Origin: Sipunculus nudus
Taxonomy: Eukaryota; Annelida; Sipuncula; Golfingiida; Sipunculidae
Reading direction: 5' to 3'
NCBI GenBank assembly: GCA_026874595.1
Contig: CM049306.1
Coordinates: 15,893,019-15,957,018, forward strand
Length of the DNA: 64,000 bases
Shown: in pieces, positions 48,917 through 61,679 of the stretch
Position numbering within the stretch: position 1 is the stretch's first letter
Layout: every line of letters begins with the position of its first letter
Notes under the pieces: model-generated
What the model was told of the DNA's origin: nothing
Database searches by the model: none
What the model saw: the letters and a program-made list of their open reading frames with translations, nothing else
Translations under genes and position numbers: made by a program

Positions 48917-49899
48917 GTTTATCACTGAATGTCTGTGGGATTGTATGTATCCAGCCTTGAGCTACATGAGTGTTATTTTATGAATCTCTGCCATCAACAG
49001 AGGCATCAAGAAAGATGAAATGGTCCCATGTCTGGCAATAATATTTGTCAAAGTACAGGCCAGATTTCATTAAATGGTCTTAACGTAACATATTAGGGCT
49101 TATTTCTGTACCATTGCAGTACGCAACTTTCATGTGAGTACCGATTATGTTTTTCCTTGCTTTATGTTGGAGCTTTTAGAAAATTATGTACATGTATGTG
49201 TGTGCAAAGCAGAATGTGTCATGTGCAAAGAAGTTTTTGTATGTAAAAGCCCAGAAGTTTACTCCTGTAGTAGTTACATTTGACAGTTACCTTTTTCCTT
49301 TTAAAAAATAATAATAAATGTTTTGTTCATGTATGCATGCATATACCTCCTTGACTGAAAGGTTAATTAAAGCATTAAACATGTGGGGAAGGAGAGCATT
49401 GTTCTTTCTATGTTATCAGTTGATTGATGGGGATGAAGTGATGTACCTCGCACCTGATACCTGACTGATACTAATTACATATACCTTACCACCGATCCCC
49501 ATAGACTTACATAACCTGCTTCATTACCTCATGCAGAAGTGTGTTTGCTGATCCATTTGGAAATATAGCTCAACTTTTAATATTATTTGATATACGCCAA
49601 ATATACTCTTTTAGTGAATAATAATCGAGAAAAGCTGTGTTGGGGATAGTGCTCTAGCAACTCACAGAAATGTTTATGATTGAACAGTTACTAGTATTTT
49701 TAAAATATGAACAAAAATATATAAAATATGTTAACTTTAATTGAGGCTATTGCAGTTTCCTTAAAATCCAATGTGGAATGCTATTTTTGAAACCTATTTG
49801 TGTTACTGATGTATACTTAGTCTGATCCAGTTTATGTCTGAATATCTGTAACTGTTCTTTCAAAGCTTTGGCAGGCTTATTTAGCTGGTAATATTCAAG
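48917..49899. other. Unique DNA, no gene seen
   Basis: Nothing repetitive or coding could be supported. Confidence 0.5.
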
Positions 49900-50445
49900 G
49901 CAGTGTTGTAGTTAAGTCCACACTGTCTGAGTCTGAGTGCAAGTCCTTGTCTAAGTCCTAGTCCTTTAGGTTAGATCCAAGTCCACCTTCTTTGAGATAA
50001 GTCTTTTTTAAATCGAGTCCTAGTTAGAGTAAAAAATAATTATATTTAAAAAAAGACAGAAATCTTAGATAATCAGAGATAATCATACATGTACATTTTA
50101 CGTTTTTACTTTAAGCGCAAATTACATTTAGCTAGGTCCATCCTTTTTGGACATTCAGGAGGGATCAGTAAAATCAGTAAAATATGGATCAGTCTGATTC
50201 TGTTTGAAATTTATTCTGTCATTAGTGTGTATGTATACATCTTAGACTTTGTGGTATGTTTTGCAAACTTATCATCAGACCTTGGGTAAAAAAGTTTTTT
50301 CTCCTGGACTCGAGATGGAATATGCCTGATGTTTCCAGTCTTGCTCTCCAAGTCTGACTTATAAGTCTGAGTCCAGAACCATCGAGTTTGAGTCCTTGAA
50401 AAATATAATCAAGTCTGAACATCAATAGTCTAAGGCCTAAGTGGA
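49900..50445. repeat. AAGTCC/GAGTC-rich tracts flanking a short core
   Basis: 49912-50030 repeats AAGTCC, GAGTCTGAGT and TAAGTCCTAGTCC. 50300-50430 repeats AAGTCTGA, GAGTCCAGA and GAGTCCTTG. The 270 bases between are ordinary. The layout parallels the GAATTG-rich pair at 27.8-28.3 kb. Confidence 0.5.
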
Positions 50446-52538
50446 TTAAAGCACACAAATGTTCTTGATACAGCCCAAAAATTTATTTCTCAAACAGGTG
50501 TCAGCACCGATGGCAATTACTTACTGACCACAAACAAACAAATTTACTGGTATTTATTCATCCAGATTAATCAGCTGTACATTCTGTATATCTACATATT
50601 TCATTGAAATCCATAAAATCCGTGATATACCTTTAAATAGGCCTAGACACATTACAGACAAACAAACAGAATTAGATGACTCTATCTTCCATCCAAGGCA
50701 GATAATATATAAACGATAATAAAAGCTATTAGAAAAAGATAGCTACAGGTGAACAAGGGGAACATATACCCGAGATACATGACAAGGAATCCACATAAGT
50801 ATTTGTTCTCTCAGTTACACTACTGGTAACTGTCACACATAATGTAACTTATAATCCAGCTTAAATTCACCTTAGGTGCACAGATGCAGTAATTTTTTTT
50901 ATTTAAATACATTTTTATGCCTTGACTATCCAGTAAGTTATAATTCCCTTTTTTATTCAGCATACCAGAATGTATATGATTGTTGAGTCCCTAATCTCAT
51001 TAATGAAACTTAATTGTTTAAATGCATGTTTAGTTTTGCAGACAGCAACTGTAATTAAAATACAGGATTATGTAGCAGGGCTGTTGTTTGTTCAGTCATT
51101 TGAATGATCATTTAAATTAAATGTAATTCAGTCATATAGTCCATTTGAATTTATTTGGGACCTCTATAGATCTGCTCAATGTTTGTTTTCTACAAGTAGC
51201 AGTTTTATGACTCAGAGGGAGAATTGTGGCTACTGTGATCTCATTATTCTAGCCCTCCCAGTTTTTCTCCCCCAAATTAAATTATCTCACATAGCAGTCA
51301 ATATTTCTATAGTATTAATCAACAAAAGAAAACATTCCTAAATAATAGCACACAATTTGGGTCACACCTCTTGATATAGTGGGGACCTCTCTTTATTTAT
51401 ATTTTCTGGGATCAGCAGATTAAATAATGAGTGTATCACTGCCTGGTAAAACCAGTAATAAAACTGTTGATGTCTGTGTCCAATAGTTGATTAAGTTAAT
51501 TGGTTTAAAACACCATAGTCCTCAAGTTAGGGTATTTAAGGAGTTAACACAAAAGGCAATGCATCATCCTTTCAGCATGGAGAATAATTAAAAGTGCTCT
51601 ATACAATGACCATGGATACTTGATATATGAATGGTGGAGAGTCGCGCTGCTGTCAGTTACACAGTGTTATCAAGTCCTATCTTTGGAAACACTTCATTTA
51701 TGATTTTCCGACTGTAGCATGTTTCCTATTATATTCTGCCCTCCAAACTTACAAAGGTAAACTCAGAAGAATCTCTCTGTCATACCAAATACTTACCTGA
51801 TAATTATAGGCTTTTGTCACCCATTTATCTGCTATTGAAACTGAGCATGCTTATTGAGGATCCACTTGATAGTAATGTACAAGCCAACTAAACATAAGAA
51901 CCTCTCAACCACTAGTCTGTAATCACCATCACATTCAAGTGGTTCCTTGAACAGTAGCATTTTGATCTCAGTGGTGCCTAGAAATGAATGATATATCAAG
52001 TTTTCCATGCAACCATACATGTTGTTTGTCATTGTTTCTTCATGCTTTAAGCCAAATACTCAAGCTTTCATATTTGATGTTCTCTAACTTTTGAATAATC
52101 CATGTGTTTTTTGTATTTTTTGCTTTATTAAACAAATAATCACAAGATGTACATGATCAATATAATGTTGGTCAATTAAAATATTGAAATAATGTTGGTC
52201 AATAATTATGGTCTATTAAAATATTTTCAGTTGATGATCCATAGATAATGAAATTATTAACAGTTTGAACAACTGAAAAAAATCTATATATAATGTTATC
52301 CAAAGTTAATTAGACAGGAAGAGAATCCAGCATAAGGAGATGTGCCTAGATCCTTTTTATCAATAAGTATTTTCTATGCATACCCTGTGACCCTTAATTA
52401 ATTAATTTTAACTAGCACACAGAGTGGTTATTGTCTTTCTTTATTGGTTTATATTATGTCTTTCCTTTCCTGTAAATCAAATTTGTGCCAGTTCCATAAG
52501 AGAAATTTACATATCATTATTTATATGCTTTTATCCAG
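50446..52538. other. Unique DNA, no gene seen
   Basis: A short duplication of ATAATGTTGGTCAAT occurs at about 52161 and 52190. Otherwise nothing is supportable. Confidence 0.5.
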
Positions 52539-52602
52539 GTAAGTATCAATATGTAAAGGGTGAGTGGATGCCTGTGTTGACCAGATACAAGCTGCAGGAT
52601 CG
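52539..52602 (+). CDS. Plausible 64-nt internal exon
   Basis: A pyrimidine-containing tract ending TATGCTTTTATCCAG (AG at 52537-52538) and a good donor GTAAGC (GT at 52603-52604) bracket 64 nt. Only one of three frames is open, giving (x)KYQYVKGEWMPVLTRYKL and LQDR to the end; the exon would enter with two bases of a codon and leave with two. Composition is more balanced than its surroundings. The fit of acceptor, frame and donor makes it the best exon candidate in the window, but I recognise no protein family. Neighbouring exons would lie far away in long introns. Confidence 0.35.
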
Positions 52603-54957
52603 GTAAGCTTTAGTAATCAACACAACATGTGTTGTATGCACTAAATTTACTCCTGCCACTTGTTGCAAATGGGTTTGGAATTGGAAAACCTGTGTTACAG
52701 TGACACTTTGTCATTTACGCTATAAATCAGGCATATTGTTTCATGGAGCGTTGTTTCATAACTCTAAGGACAGAAAACATGTTTTATGCTACTGTGTTAG
52801 AACACTGACAAAGCTGCACTGGCTGCTACCATAAACACAAGTCAGATAGTCTAAAGTCTGTGTGACAGAAGGAACTGTAAGACATTAGGCTGCAGTATGC
52901 AAGCTGATCTGGGCCGTATTTATCTAGACCCAATTGGTAAATTTATGGTGAAAAGCTGTCACAGGAAACTTACCATTTTCAGTAGGAGGGTACTCACAGT
53001 ACAGCTGGCAGGAAAAAACTTTGATACGTTTGGATGGAAGGAGTAAGCGGCCAGAATAAGCTTGTGCCTGGTACTGCTTCTCCTTCTGGATTCTAATATA
53101 TAGGGACATTTAGCTTTTCCTTTTTCCGGCTGTGAATTATTGTTGTTACTCCTCTTTGTGTGAGCATCAAGTCGTAATCAGATTGCCCAAGCGAGCCAGA
53201 AGCTGGTGCATGTCTTTCCTATTCATAATTTAAAACCCTGAGGTCTGTGCAGTTAGTGCATGCTCAATCATCTACAACAAATATGAATAACAATATGAAC
53301 AAGTTATTCCATGTAAATGTATTTCTACATTATAGATTTTTTTAAGTTGTTAAAAGGCAGAAAAAAATCTATTAATCACTTACTCGACATACATTATGCC
53401 ACATTACTAGAATGTCATACCCAAAATAATCTTGCAATCAGTTGATGTAATACTTGATTTACCGCCTACCATATTACAAGAATAATAGTTATAACCATAT
53501 TTCATTTATTGGAATTGATGTTAGGTGAATAAACTGTATTCAGTGCCATCCTTTTTCAGTGTTTGAAATCATTTCTGCTGTATCATTTCTGTTTGATAAT
53601 AAATGTTCTAACTTTCATCAAAGGTAATTAAGTCAGGTAAATTATCTGATCTTTTGGTCGAGCAATTTCTGATCTCAAATATCTTAAGTAATGTGAGAAT
53701 GTATCCTTATATCACTGTAAATAAATGTCACCTTCATTTTTCATGTATCATCTGTTGTGCACCATCTGTCAAATGACTTCCCTTTAATTTATATGGCAGC
53801 ACCAAGCTATAATTTAAATTAGCGCCAAAAAGATATTATCTTGTTAGTTTTGAAACATCCATCACTGTTTGGTATCCAAAAAGTGGGAAATAAAACAACC
53901 AAACATTCTCATAAGAAAGTTGAAAAAAAGGGGTTTGGAAAGGGTACAATGACATTTAAAGGGATCCACAAAAGACAATTAAATTTAAGGAGAGACAGCC
54001 TAAGGGACAGAGTTAGCATTTACCGATTAACAGGTGTGATACTAGGAATACCCAGAAGATCATCAGAAACCTGGGAGAATTGACACAGCAGCCCTATGAC
54101 TACTTTACATAAACAGATCTATGGCTTGACCTGCCTAGAGCAGACCACAAAATCAATCGGCCATGATGGTCATACTTGCAGACCAGTGTAAACAGGCACT
54201 GGCAGATAAATAATTCAGTAAGAGAAATATCCCGGCAAATACCTACAAAGCTAACATCAGGCGTTTGCTGCAAAGGATCAACATGCTAGTGTTTGTACTC
54301 ATACAACGGTTATCTGGGCGATGAACAGCATGTGAACGCTCTAACGAACTTGATCCAAAAGACTCAAAGGTCTGATAAACAGGAGAGTGTAGCAGCAAAT
54401 TTATGAACTTTGTAGAGATGCTGATTTATCAATGTCCATGCTAGGTGTAGGCTGAAAATGTCCCTGGCAAAAGAGTACAGCTATAAGATGTGGTCACATG
54501 CAGTCATGAAAAGTTTCAGCAGCAAACCAGATGTTTGTACTAGCTTATCTGTCTGTGATCACATGTCCCTCTTCACAAGTATCCATGGGTTTGCATGACC
54601 TGCTGCTGCCTGTATGAATTATTGTATTGAGATATGAGGTCACCCTGGTGTGATATTTAGACATTTGCCTAAAGTTTACTCATTTTGTACCCAAAAACTG
54701 CCTATAAGGTGCCGCAAAAGATTACCCCAAGTGTACCCAAAATCTGCCAAAAATCTTTAAGGGATGTGACATGTAAAAAAAAAAGGGCAATTAACTTTTC
54801 TTCATCACCATTGGATGTTGCTTATAATTTTATTCTTAGTTCTTTTCTCAGTCATTTATCATAAATGTTAAAGTTGGATTGAGTCTTGACAAAGTTGGAT
54901 AGAGTTTATATTTTCAGCAATGTCTGTTTATCTGTTTTGTATTTGTGTGTCTGTTAG
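52603..54957. other. Unique DNA, no gene seen
   Basis: The open frame 53841-54083 is lysine- and arginine-rich without a recognisable domain. No shared repeats. Confidence 0.45.
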
Positions 54958-55065
54958 TATGTGAATTTACAAGAGGAGATGATGGATTTTGTAGCTGATC
55001 TGGATCCAGATGTGGATGTGGAGTTTATTTATTTAGTCAGGTTTCAACAGTTGTCTACTAGTTAG
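54958..55065 (+). CDS. Weak candidate terminal exon
   Basis: After an acceptor-like TTTGTGTGTCTGTTAG the frame reads YVNLQEEMMDFVADLDPDVD then VEFIYLVRFQ... to a stop at 55063-55065. The acidic, codon-like composition drew attention. No family is recognised and it may be chance. Confidence 0.15.
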   Translation, partial: YVNLQEEMMDFVADLDPDVDVEFIYLVRFQQLSTS

Positions 55066-57885
55066 GATCTACCACCCTAAATGGTATCTAGATGTATTTA
55101 ATATCACCCTTATATAGTTTATTTTTAAGGTAGGTCATGTGTACATGACACAACACACTTGTTTGGGCTTAGGGTTTATTTTCCTCTGCAGAGGCTAATC
55201 TTGCAGGGTTTGACACATACATTTTAATTACAATATGTTAACATTTTACCAACAATAACATAAAGAATACTAGTGGCATAAAGAGGAGAGATATTCTGAT
55301 AAGACATCCAGGATCATGATCATTATATAGTTCAAGTATTATGATGCATGTGGAGTCGGACAGGAATGAACTTACCACTCTAACTGATATCTAGAGGAAA
55401 TTAATATTATATGGTTTATGATAGAAGCATCTTTGAGACAAGGAACAGTTCATTAATTATGGGTCAAAGTCTGGAATTGGCAGAGATGTTTTCCCTGTTT
55501 GCTTACAGTCACATTTCTTTTAATCTCTCGCTTATATGTAGTGAGCATTATGTACAGGGAGTGGTAAAGTCACAATCCAGTTATGATGGAATATGCAAGT
55601 ACAGTTTCAAGGTAGGTTGTATTGTGGAGGGCAATCATTGGGATGGACAAATCTTGTGGTGACAGTTGATAAAAAATATCCAGGCACTCACCAGAAAACA
55701 ATGTTTTCTTGCTGTTTCTAACACGTTTTGTTTTAATTAATTATTAGTGGTGGTTCTCTTGGCATGGAAAGTGGTCCTGAGAGTGCTGAACAAAGAAAAG
55801 AACATTTTGAACAGAGATTTAGTTCTATTTGAGAAATCATTGTGCCTTTCATTGAAAGCACCTGTGTTTACAGAAACATTTTCTGGTCTCATCAAAGTAA
55901 GAAAGTGAATATATAAATCAATTAACTAGCAAACAAATCTAGAGAAAGTTGACTTCTACGTTTCTCTGCCACTGTAGGTACCTGTATAGAAGCATTTCCA
56001 TTAGACATGTAGGTCAGTGGCAGCAGACTAATTTAGTATTCTGGTAGAGCACCAGCAACCTGCAAGGAATCTGTAATATGAAAAAATATGGATGCTGGTA
56101 AAAAAAAATAAGCTGTGTAGGAAGTTCCAGAGAACTTCTGGGAAACGCAACATTGTGGTTATTATTTGAACCCCCACAGACAGGAAAACAGTGATTTAGG
56201 GCAATTCAGAAAAATTTGTTCTCATTTACAAAGATGGGCTGGTCCAGACACCTATATCTTGTGTTCCCAGCAAACAAATATACTTGATATGCATATAAAT
56301 TATGTAGATCTGTGTGTACATGTTTGTACATGTTTTGTTTAGTTGTCTACATTTGTGTATATGAATCTGTACTTGTATCTCAGAATTTATCACAGATTTT
56401 TTTCTATATAAACATAACATTTTCCTGATATAAATAAAATCACCAGGACCTCTTATTTATAGTTATTGTGTTGTGACCAACTCTTTTAACTTAAAAGAGG
56501 AACCATTTGGAAGAGAAATAATTGTTAATTAAGGAACACTGAAAGAAAAACTTATCAAGGGAATTGGTTCTGTAGTCTGATAATTAATGGGTAATACAGA
56601 TAATCCCAGAATCCACTTAATTACACCTGATTTGCATATATCATGTTGCTAAGCAACTAATGTATTCGTATTCATCCTTACTTTTAGCACACAGCCCCCT
56701 TGAGGTTTATATTGGTACAATTTGTGTTGAAGAAAGGACCACTTTCCAGTATTTCATGCACAACTGTGCCAGTAGAAAAGCAGATCTGAATAGTACCTTT
56801 AACTGATTGGTATAGTTGATGTAGTGTGTAAAAAGAAAGTCTAACACAAATCTTTATAATTTCTATTACAGAACATCAGTAAATTGACAAAGGTGAAAGA
56901 GAGCTGTTACCACTTTTAGCATGCTCTCTCATGTGAAGGAAATTTCTAAGACTTGAATGGTGTCTTTCCATTATGGGGTTGAAATAAAATAGGCAGCCCT
57001 ATTATTGCCATTGTGAGGATATGATCAGAGAATTTGCTGAGTGTTTGCTAAGATATATTTGGTATCTGGAAGCGTGAAAACAGAGGCATGTTTATCACCA
57101 AAAGGTTAATAATCTCCATCTGGTCTGCAGTAATAATAGTTCAAGTTCCAAGTAAGTCAGCGGTGTGAGATCAATCATACCTGAAATATTAAGAAAGCAG
57201 ACTCTGTGTGCACGGTGCATTATGCTCCCCCTACATCAAATAACGTGGTCAGATAGCATCGCTTCATTGCCCTTGGTCATTCTGTGATGGCTCAAAGTAA
57301 TTCTTCATCCACTGATAACACAACGTTCAATGATGATGGCTTCAGGCTAGGTTCAATAAAACAGGGCACAGTTAACTGTCAGTATAGAATGATAAATGTG
57401 AATATTAATTAAAGTAGCCATTGCAATTATTGATTACAATAAAAGCTTAAGACTGTAAATGATCAGTTCTCAGTGCCACCCACTTTAATATCAACATTCA
57501 TCAAGTAAAAGAGACAGTGGATATGTGACAGACTGTCCAAAGATAAACTCCATTCCTAAATTGACCTGATATTTAACTTTATCCTGTTTGTTATATATAA
57601 ATTATGATGATTTACTAAATACAGCTATCCTTCAACAGGACAAGCAGTTTTACTTATTTGCTCTAACTTAAGTTTCAGCTCAGCTCACTTGAAATCACCT
57701 AAACATGAGTTATAATACCCATCTTCTGTAGGTTAGCTATGAAAATTGTCATTAAAAATATTAAGTATATCCAGTATACATGATTGATCAAATTAAACCT
57801 TTTCATAAAAAGCTAGAGAATCCAAACATGGCTTCTGTGTAAAAACAGGTGACATGCAGGTTAAATAAATGCCAAGTTTTGTATG
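55066..57885. other. Unique DNA, no gene seen
   Basis: Two loosely similar phrases (TACCAC(C/T)CTAA...GGTATCTAGA type) lie near 55068 and 55374. No other structure was found. Confidence 0.5.
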
Positions 57886-58474
57886 TATAGTCCGTCCCAG
57901 TACCCGTGTCCGCATGTTTTTCCGAGATAATTATTTTAAGAATATTCTTTAAAAATGCCCTTTGGCCTCAAGTAGATAAACAGATATTCTGCCGATTTTG
58001 TGTGAAGAAGTTTTATATCATGTAAAACGTATTACTTTGTGACTCTTTTTGCGTTATTTATGCTAAAATACCGTGGATGGCATCTTCCCTGCACTGCTGG
58101 ACAGTACATTCCTCCATGGTACAGTTTCCATATCTATGGCTGCGTTTGGTGTTTGTTAGACGACAGTGACGTCACAAAGACGTCACAGTGATCGGTCGCG
58201 CGTCATCTTCAATTGAATGACGTCATAAGTTTGACTGGCTTGTTTATTATCAGTTCTCTAACAAGGAATAAGTCGTAAACGCTGTAACTTGTTTTGTCAT
58301 ATTTTGGATTATTTGTCTCATACAAAATCAAAGCAAGGTAAGGCATTACTTTTTACGCAGGTAGTCGGCGGAACAGCTCCTGCAACCTATTGACAAGAAA
58401 GATTTACACTGCTTTATTTGTATGAAAAATTATCCCGGAAAAACATGCGGAGACGGGTACTGGGACGGACTATA
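57886..58474. mobile_element. MITE with 47-bp terminal inverted repeats and TA target site
   Basis: The left terminus (57886-57932) and right terminus (58428-58474) both read TATAGTCCGTCCCAGTACCC inward and agree at about 45 of 47 positions, through CATGTTTTTCCG and GATAATT. The flanking TA suits Tc1/mariner-type duplication. The interior of about 490 bp is G+C-richer than its surroundings, carries three CRE-like sites and a donor-like AAGGTAAGG at about 58335, and encodes no transposase. Nearly identical termini imply recent activity. Confidence 0.85.
58167..58225. promoter_or_regulatory. Three CRE-like (ATF/CREB) sites inside the MITE
   Basis: TGACGTCA occurs at 58167-58174 and 58218-58225, and GACGTCA at 58179-58185. 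The full palindrome TGACGTCA is the canonical cAMP-response element. CpG-containing GGTCGCGCGTC lies between them. Binding is inferred from sequence only. Confidence 0.5.
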
Positions 58475-61283
58475 CCAAGTTATAAGAGATGCCCCATTCT
58501 ACTAAAACAGTAAACTTTTAAAGCTGGCTTTTTTACAGTCATTGTTTCCTGACATGTCACAGTCATCACTTCTTTCAACACATAAATGTGAGCTTTGGTA
58601 GATTGCCTTTATGCAAAAGATCTGGTAAATTGAAGGTCCATGTCAGCCATGTATCTGAAAATACTGCCTTAGTAGCCACCCAACAACAGGAGAAACCCTG
58701 TTCAAGAAATCCTTGATTAGACTGTGATAACCATCCCTACTCACGGTTAGAGGGTACTGCAACAACTTTGTTCCTCGGATTTGTCCTGTGGTTTCAGTTT
58801 CCAGGATCAATCTGAAAATATATGCAAAGCCTGTGAACCCACTGCCCTTGTGGCTGTTATATATCATAGTTGCCTAGCAAAAGTTGTACATGTACACAGA
58901 ATTCATTAATAAGAATAAAACTATGTGTCAGTCTTACTAAAAATATCACTGTGTTCTTCACCAGTTCTAATTATTTGAATTTCTCTTTATTTGTATATAA
59001 ACCAATTGTCGACCACTTTTGAAAAAAGACGACCAAAACGTTTTTGTATGTCGGTTTTACTGACTGTCTGTTGCAGTCTATTCCTCAAGGGCAAGAGCAT
59101 ATGAGGCTGAAAGTGTATATTTACATGTGACTTAGTCATTAATTGTTTAGCCATTTTTTGTAATTTCTAAAAAAATTAGATCTGGAATGAAATTGTAGAG
59201 TAAGAAGTAACTCAGAGTGTAGGGAATAGTAATTTTTTTATACAGGCTGTATATATCGCTGTTTGTAGTATATACAGTAATACATAAATGATTATTATAA
59301 CTGCTTTATCATTTGAAGCAGCCTGTTGTTACAGCATTAACATGATAAGTGAAGCTTCGTTAAACTCTTTTGTATAGAATATAGGATATGCTGAAATGTG
59401 ATCAGATATTTTGTATAAAATATATACAATATATGTATATATAATGAGTGTATATAATGAAATATTTCAAGATAATTGTCTTCTCTTTGATAAAACAAGA
59501 ATAACAGGTGAATTTAGGGTAAAGCCTGTGAGAATGGTTTGTATCACTTGGAAGTACCATCTTATGGTGGTATCAGGGTATGAAACTTGACAGAACAAGT
59601 GTTTTTTTGGTTATAACTTTTTCATTAGTAATTTGTCAGCATTCACTTGTGGTAAAGTGAATATGCAACATGTTTCTTATTTACAACTGTCATACCATGA
59701 ATGGAAAGCATGCTATGTGGAAAATTCAGGGCCTCAGGGAATTGATGGGTAAGCTCAAATTCAAAATACTTTTCCAATTCAAGAGCTTTATCCGGAGCCT
59801 CTCAAAACACATTTTTCACACTGAGTAATCATGTTGTTCATCATCACAGAACATTATTCCCCAAGCACTGTAGCACATTAGGATAGATCAACCTCAACAT
59901 TGATACTATATTTAGTTTTAATATCACTTACTAATCAATAACTTCACACTTTTGCCTCTACTTGATTCTTTAGTATATGTTATTAACATTAAAGTCAGAA
60001 AGTTCAAGTCATTTTGTTGGAGTGTTTGCTTTATTTCATTAGGCAAGGTTATTAACTGATACTTTAAGTATCTCATAAATTAATCATGGGGACTTATGGC
60101 TTTAATCATAGTCAGTTGTATCCACTGTCTACTGACTGAAGAAACAATGAAACAACAAAAAAGTTTGAATATCAGGTTTCTGTACCAGAGATTTGGATAA
60201 ACTTGAGCAATCTTTGTGACGAGGTTAAAATTTCATCCCAGACTAATTTAAGTCAATGGCCTATGTAGTTGGGTTGATGCACTTTAACGGCATACAATTC
60301 AAGAGTTTCTTTTTTTAAGTTTTTCAAATACAACTTGGCACAAGGTGTGTATATATGCTATTCAACCATACATGAAATTAGTTAGTATAAATTTTGAATG
60401 TGATTAGAATCATGCAGATGCAAAATCACTTCTCCTTATAGGTGGCCTTCAAAAGCATGTGCAAGTGAAATGGCCATTGGCATTTAATTACTGGTATTGG
60501 GAGTGGTCGTTGTCATTTTCATAATCAAACTAAGGATTTGGTAAACTGATCTACTTCATAGATATGGTATAATGTTTATTCTGTCTTTCAAGATTTAGGG
60601 CCTTTAAATTCCACAGGGGTATTTATTCTGTACTGTTAAATAGATGATTGGGGAATTAGTCATTAAAAAGGTGATTTTCATGCAAGCATCTCGAGCTAGA
60701 ATAATCCCTGTGCATTGTACTTGGGAAGAAATGTAACAGTGCTATGCTAACTGCAAGTTAATGAGACGTGACATTGACAGTTCATCCCAGGTATCAATAT
60801 AACAAGAACATAAGAAAGAGATAGGGACCTCGATAGGCTAGGCGAGGGATAGAGACTAATATCTTGACTAAAGCATTGATACAGTATTAGTGTGTATAAC
60901 AGGGAACAGTCATGTAAGGATTATATACATTAGTATATATCGATTCACACCTGAGAAAGCTAGTCTTTAAAAAAAGGTGTCAACCATATTTACAATTCTT
61001 TTTATAAGTAACAGACTAGCACAGCATCAAAAAACTTTACCTAAAGTATAAAGTGTGTTAGACTTGTTTTTACAATCACATCAGGATGATAATTTGATAG
61101 TTTACTAGTGTGTATTGGTTTGATATTTACTTGACCAAAAACTTAAAGTAATGACACAAGAAAAAGGACGGATTAAGTTGGTAAATGACATTGCCATTTG
61201 CACTTGCATTTTATTAAATACAATACAATATGAAAAGCATAACCTCTTCATTTTGCCAGGATTTTATAAATTTGTCACAGGAC
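58475..61283. other. Unique DNA, no gene seen
   Basis: Local AT-rich simple sequence at 59420-59450. No credible exon or shared repeat until about 61.15 kb, where the 3' part of an element ending at 61320 may begin. Confidence 0.5.
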
Positions 61284-61320
61284 ATCAGCTGAGTGCTATG
61301 AACCATGGGTTCCTTTTTTT
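61284..61320 (+). mobile_element. Isolated 3' end of a family A/B-type element
   Basis: CATCAGCTGAGTGCTATGAACCATGGGTTCC followed by a T-run is the shared 3' module with the palindrome GAACCATGGGTTC. The upstream body of this copy is not recognisable. Confidence 0.65.
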
Positions 61321-61393
61321 TCTTGGCCACAGACTTTGTGCCCATTTTATTCCAGGATATGTCCTATCCAATTACCGTGAACCTTCTGGAGCT

Positions 61394-61530
61394 CCCTTTT
61401 TTGCTCACCGGTGTAAGCATTAGACTCGGTGCAGGATGTGTCTGTCTGTCTGGTGTCAACTATCATCAATCCACTTTTTAGTGGTTGTTTTTAGTGAATG
61501 GGTGGACAGATTCCTACCAAATTTTGTGTA
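61394..61530 (+). mobile_element. Possible 5' end of another bivalve-type repeat (family G)
   Basis: A T-run, GCTCACCGGTGTAAGC (an imperfect hairpin) and GTGTCTGTCTGTCTGGTGTC give the same order of T-run, hairpin and GTCT microsatellite as families A, B and D. The body to the right is too diverged to bound. Confidence 0.4.
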
Positions 61531-61679
61531 TGGGCTTTTCTTTAATTAATGGACAAGATTTTACCCTAGCCACCTACTTCTTTTATGTTATTTTATTGCA
61601 ACACTTTTAATATTTATAAAAATATTATGCTCAAATTAAGCAAGTTTTTAGAGTGACAAGTAACAAATTAGCTTAGAAG

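Noticed and set aside
53841..54083. 80-codon basic open frame
   Set aside because: Lysine- and arginine-rich A-rich sequence without motifs or splice context.
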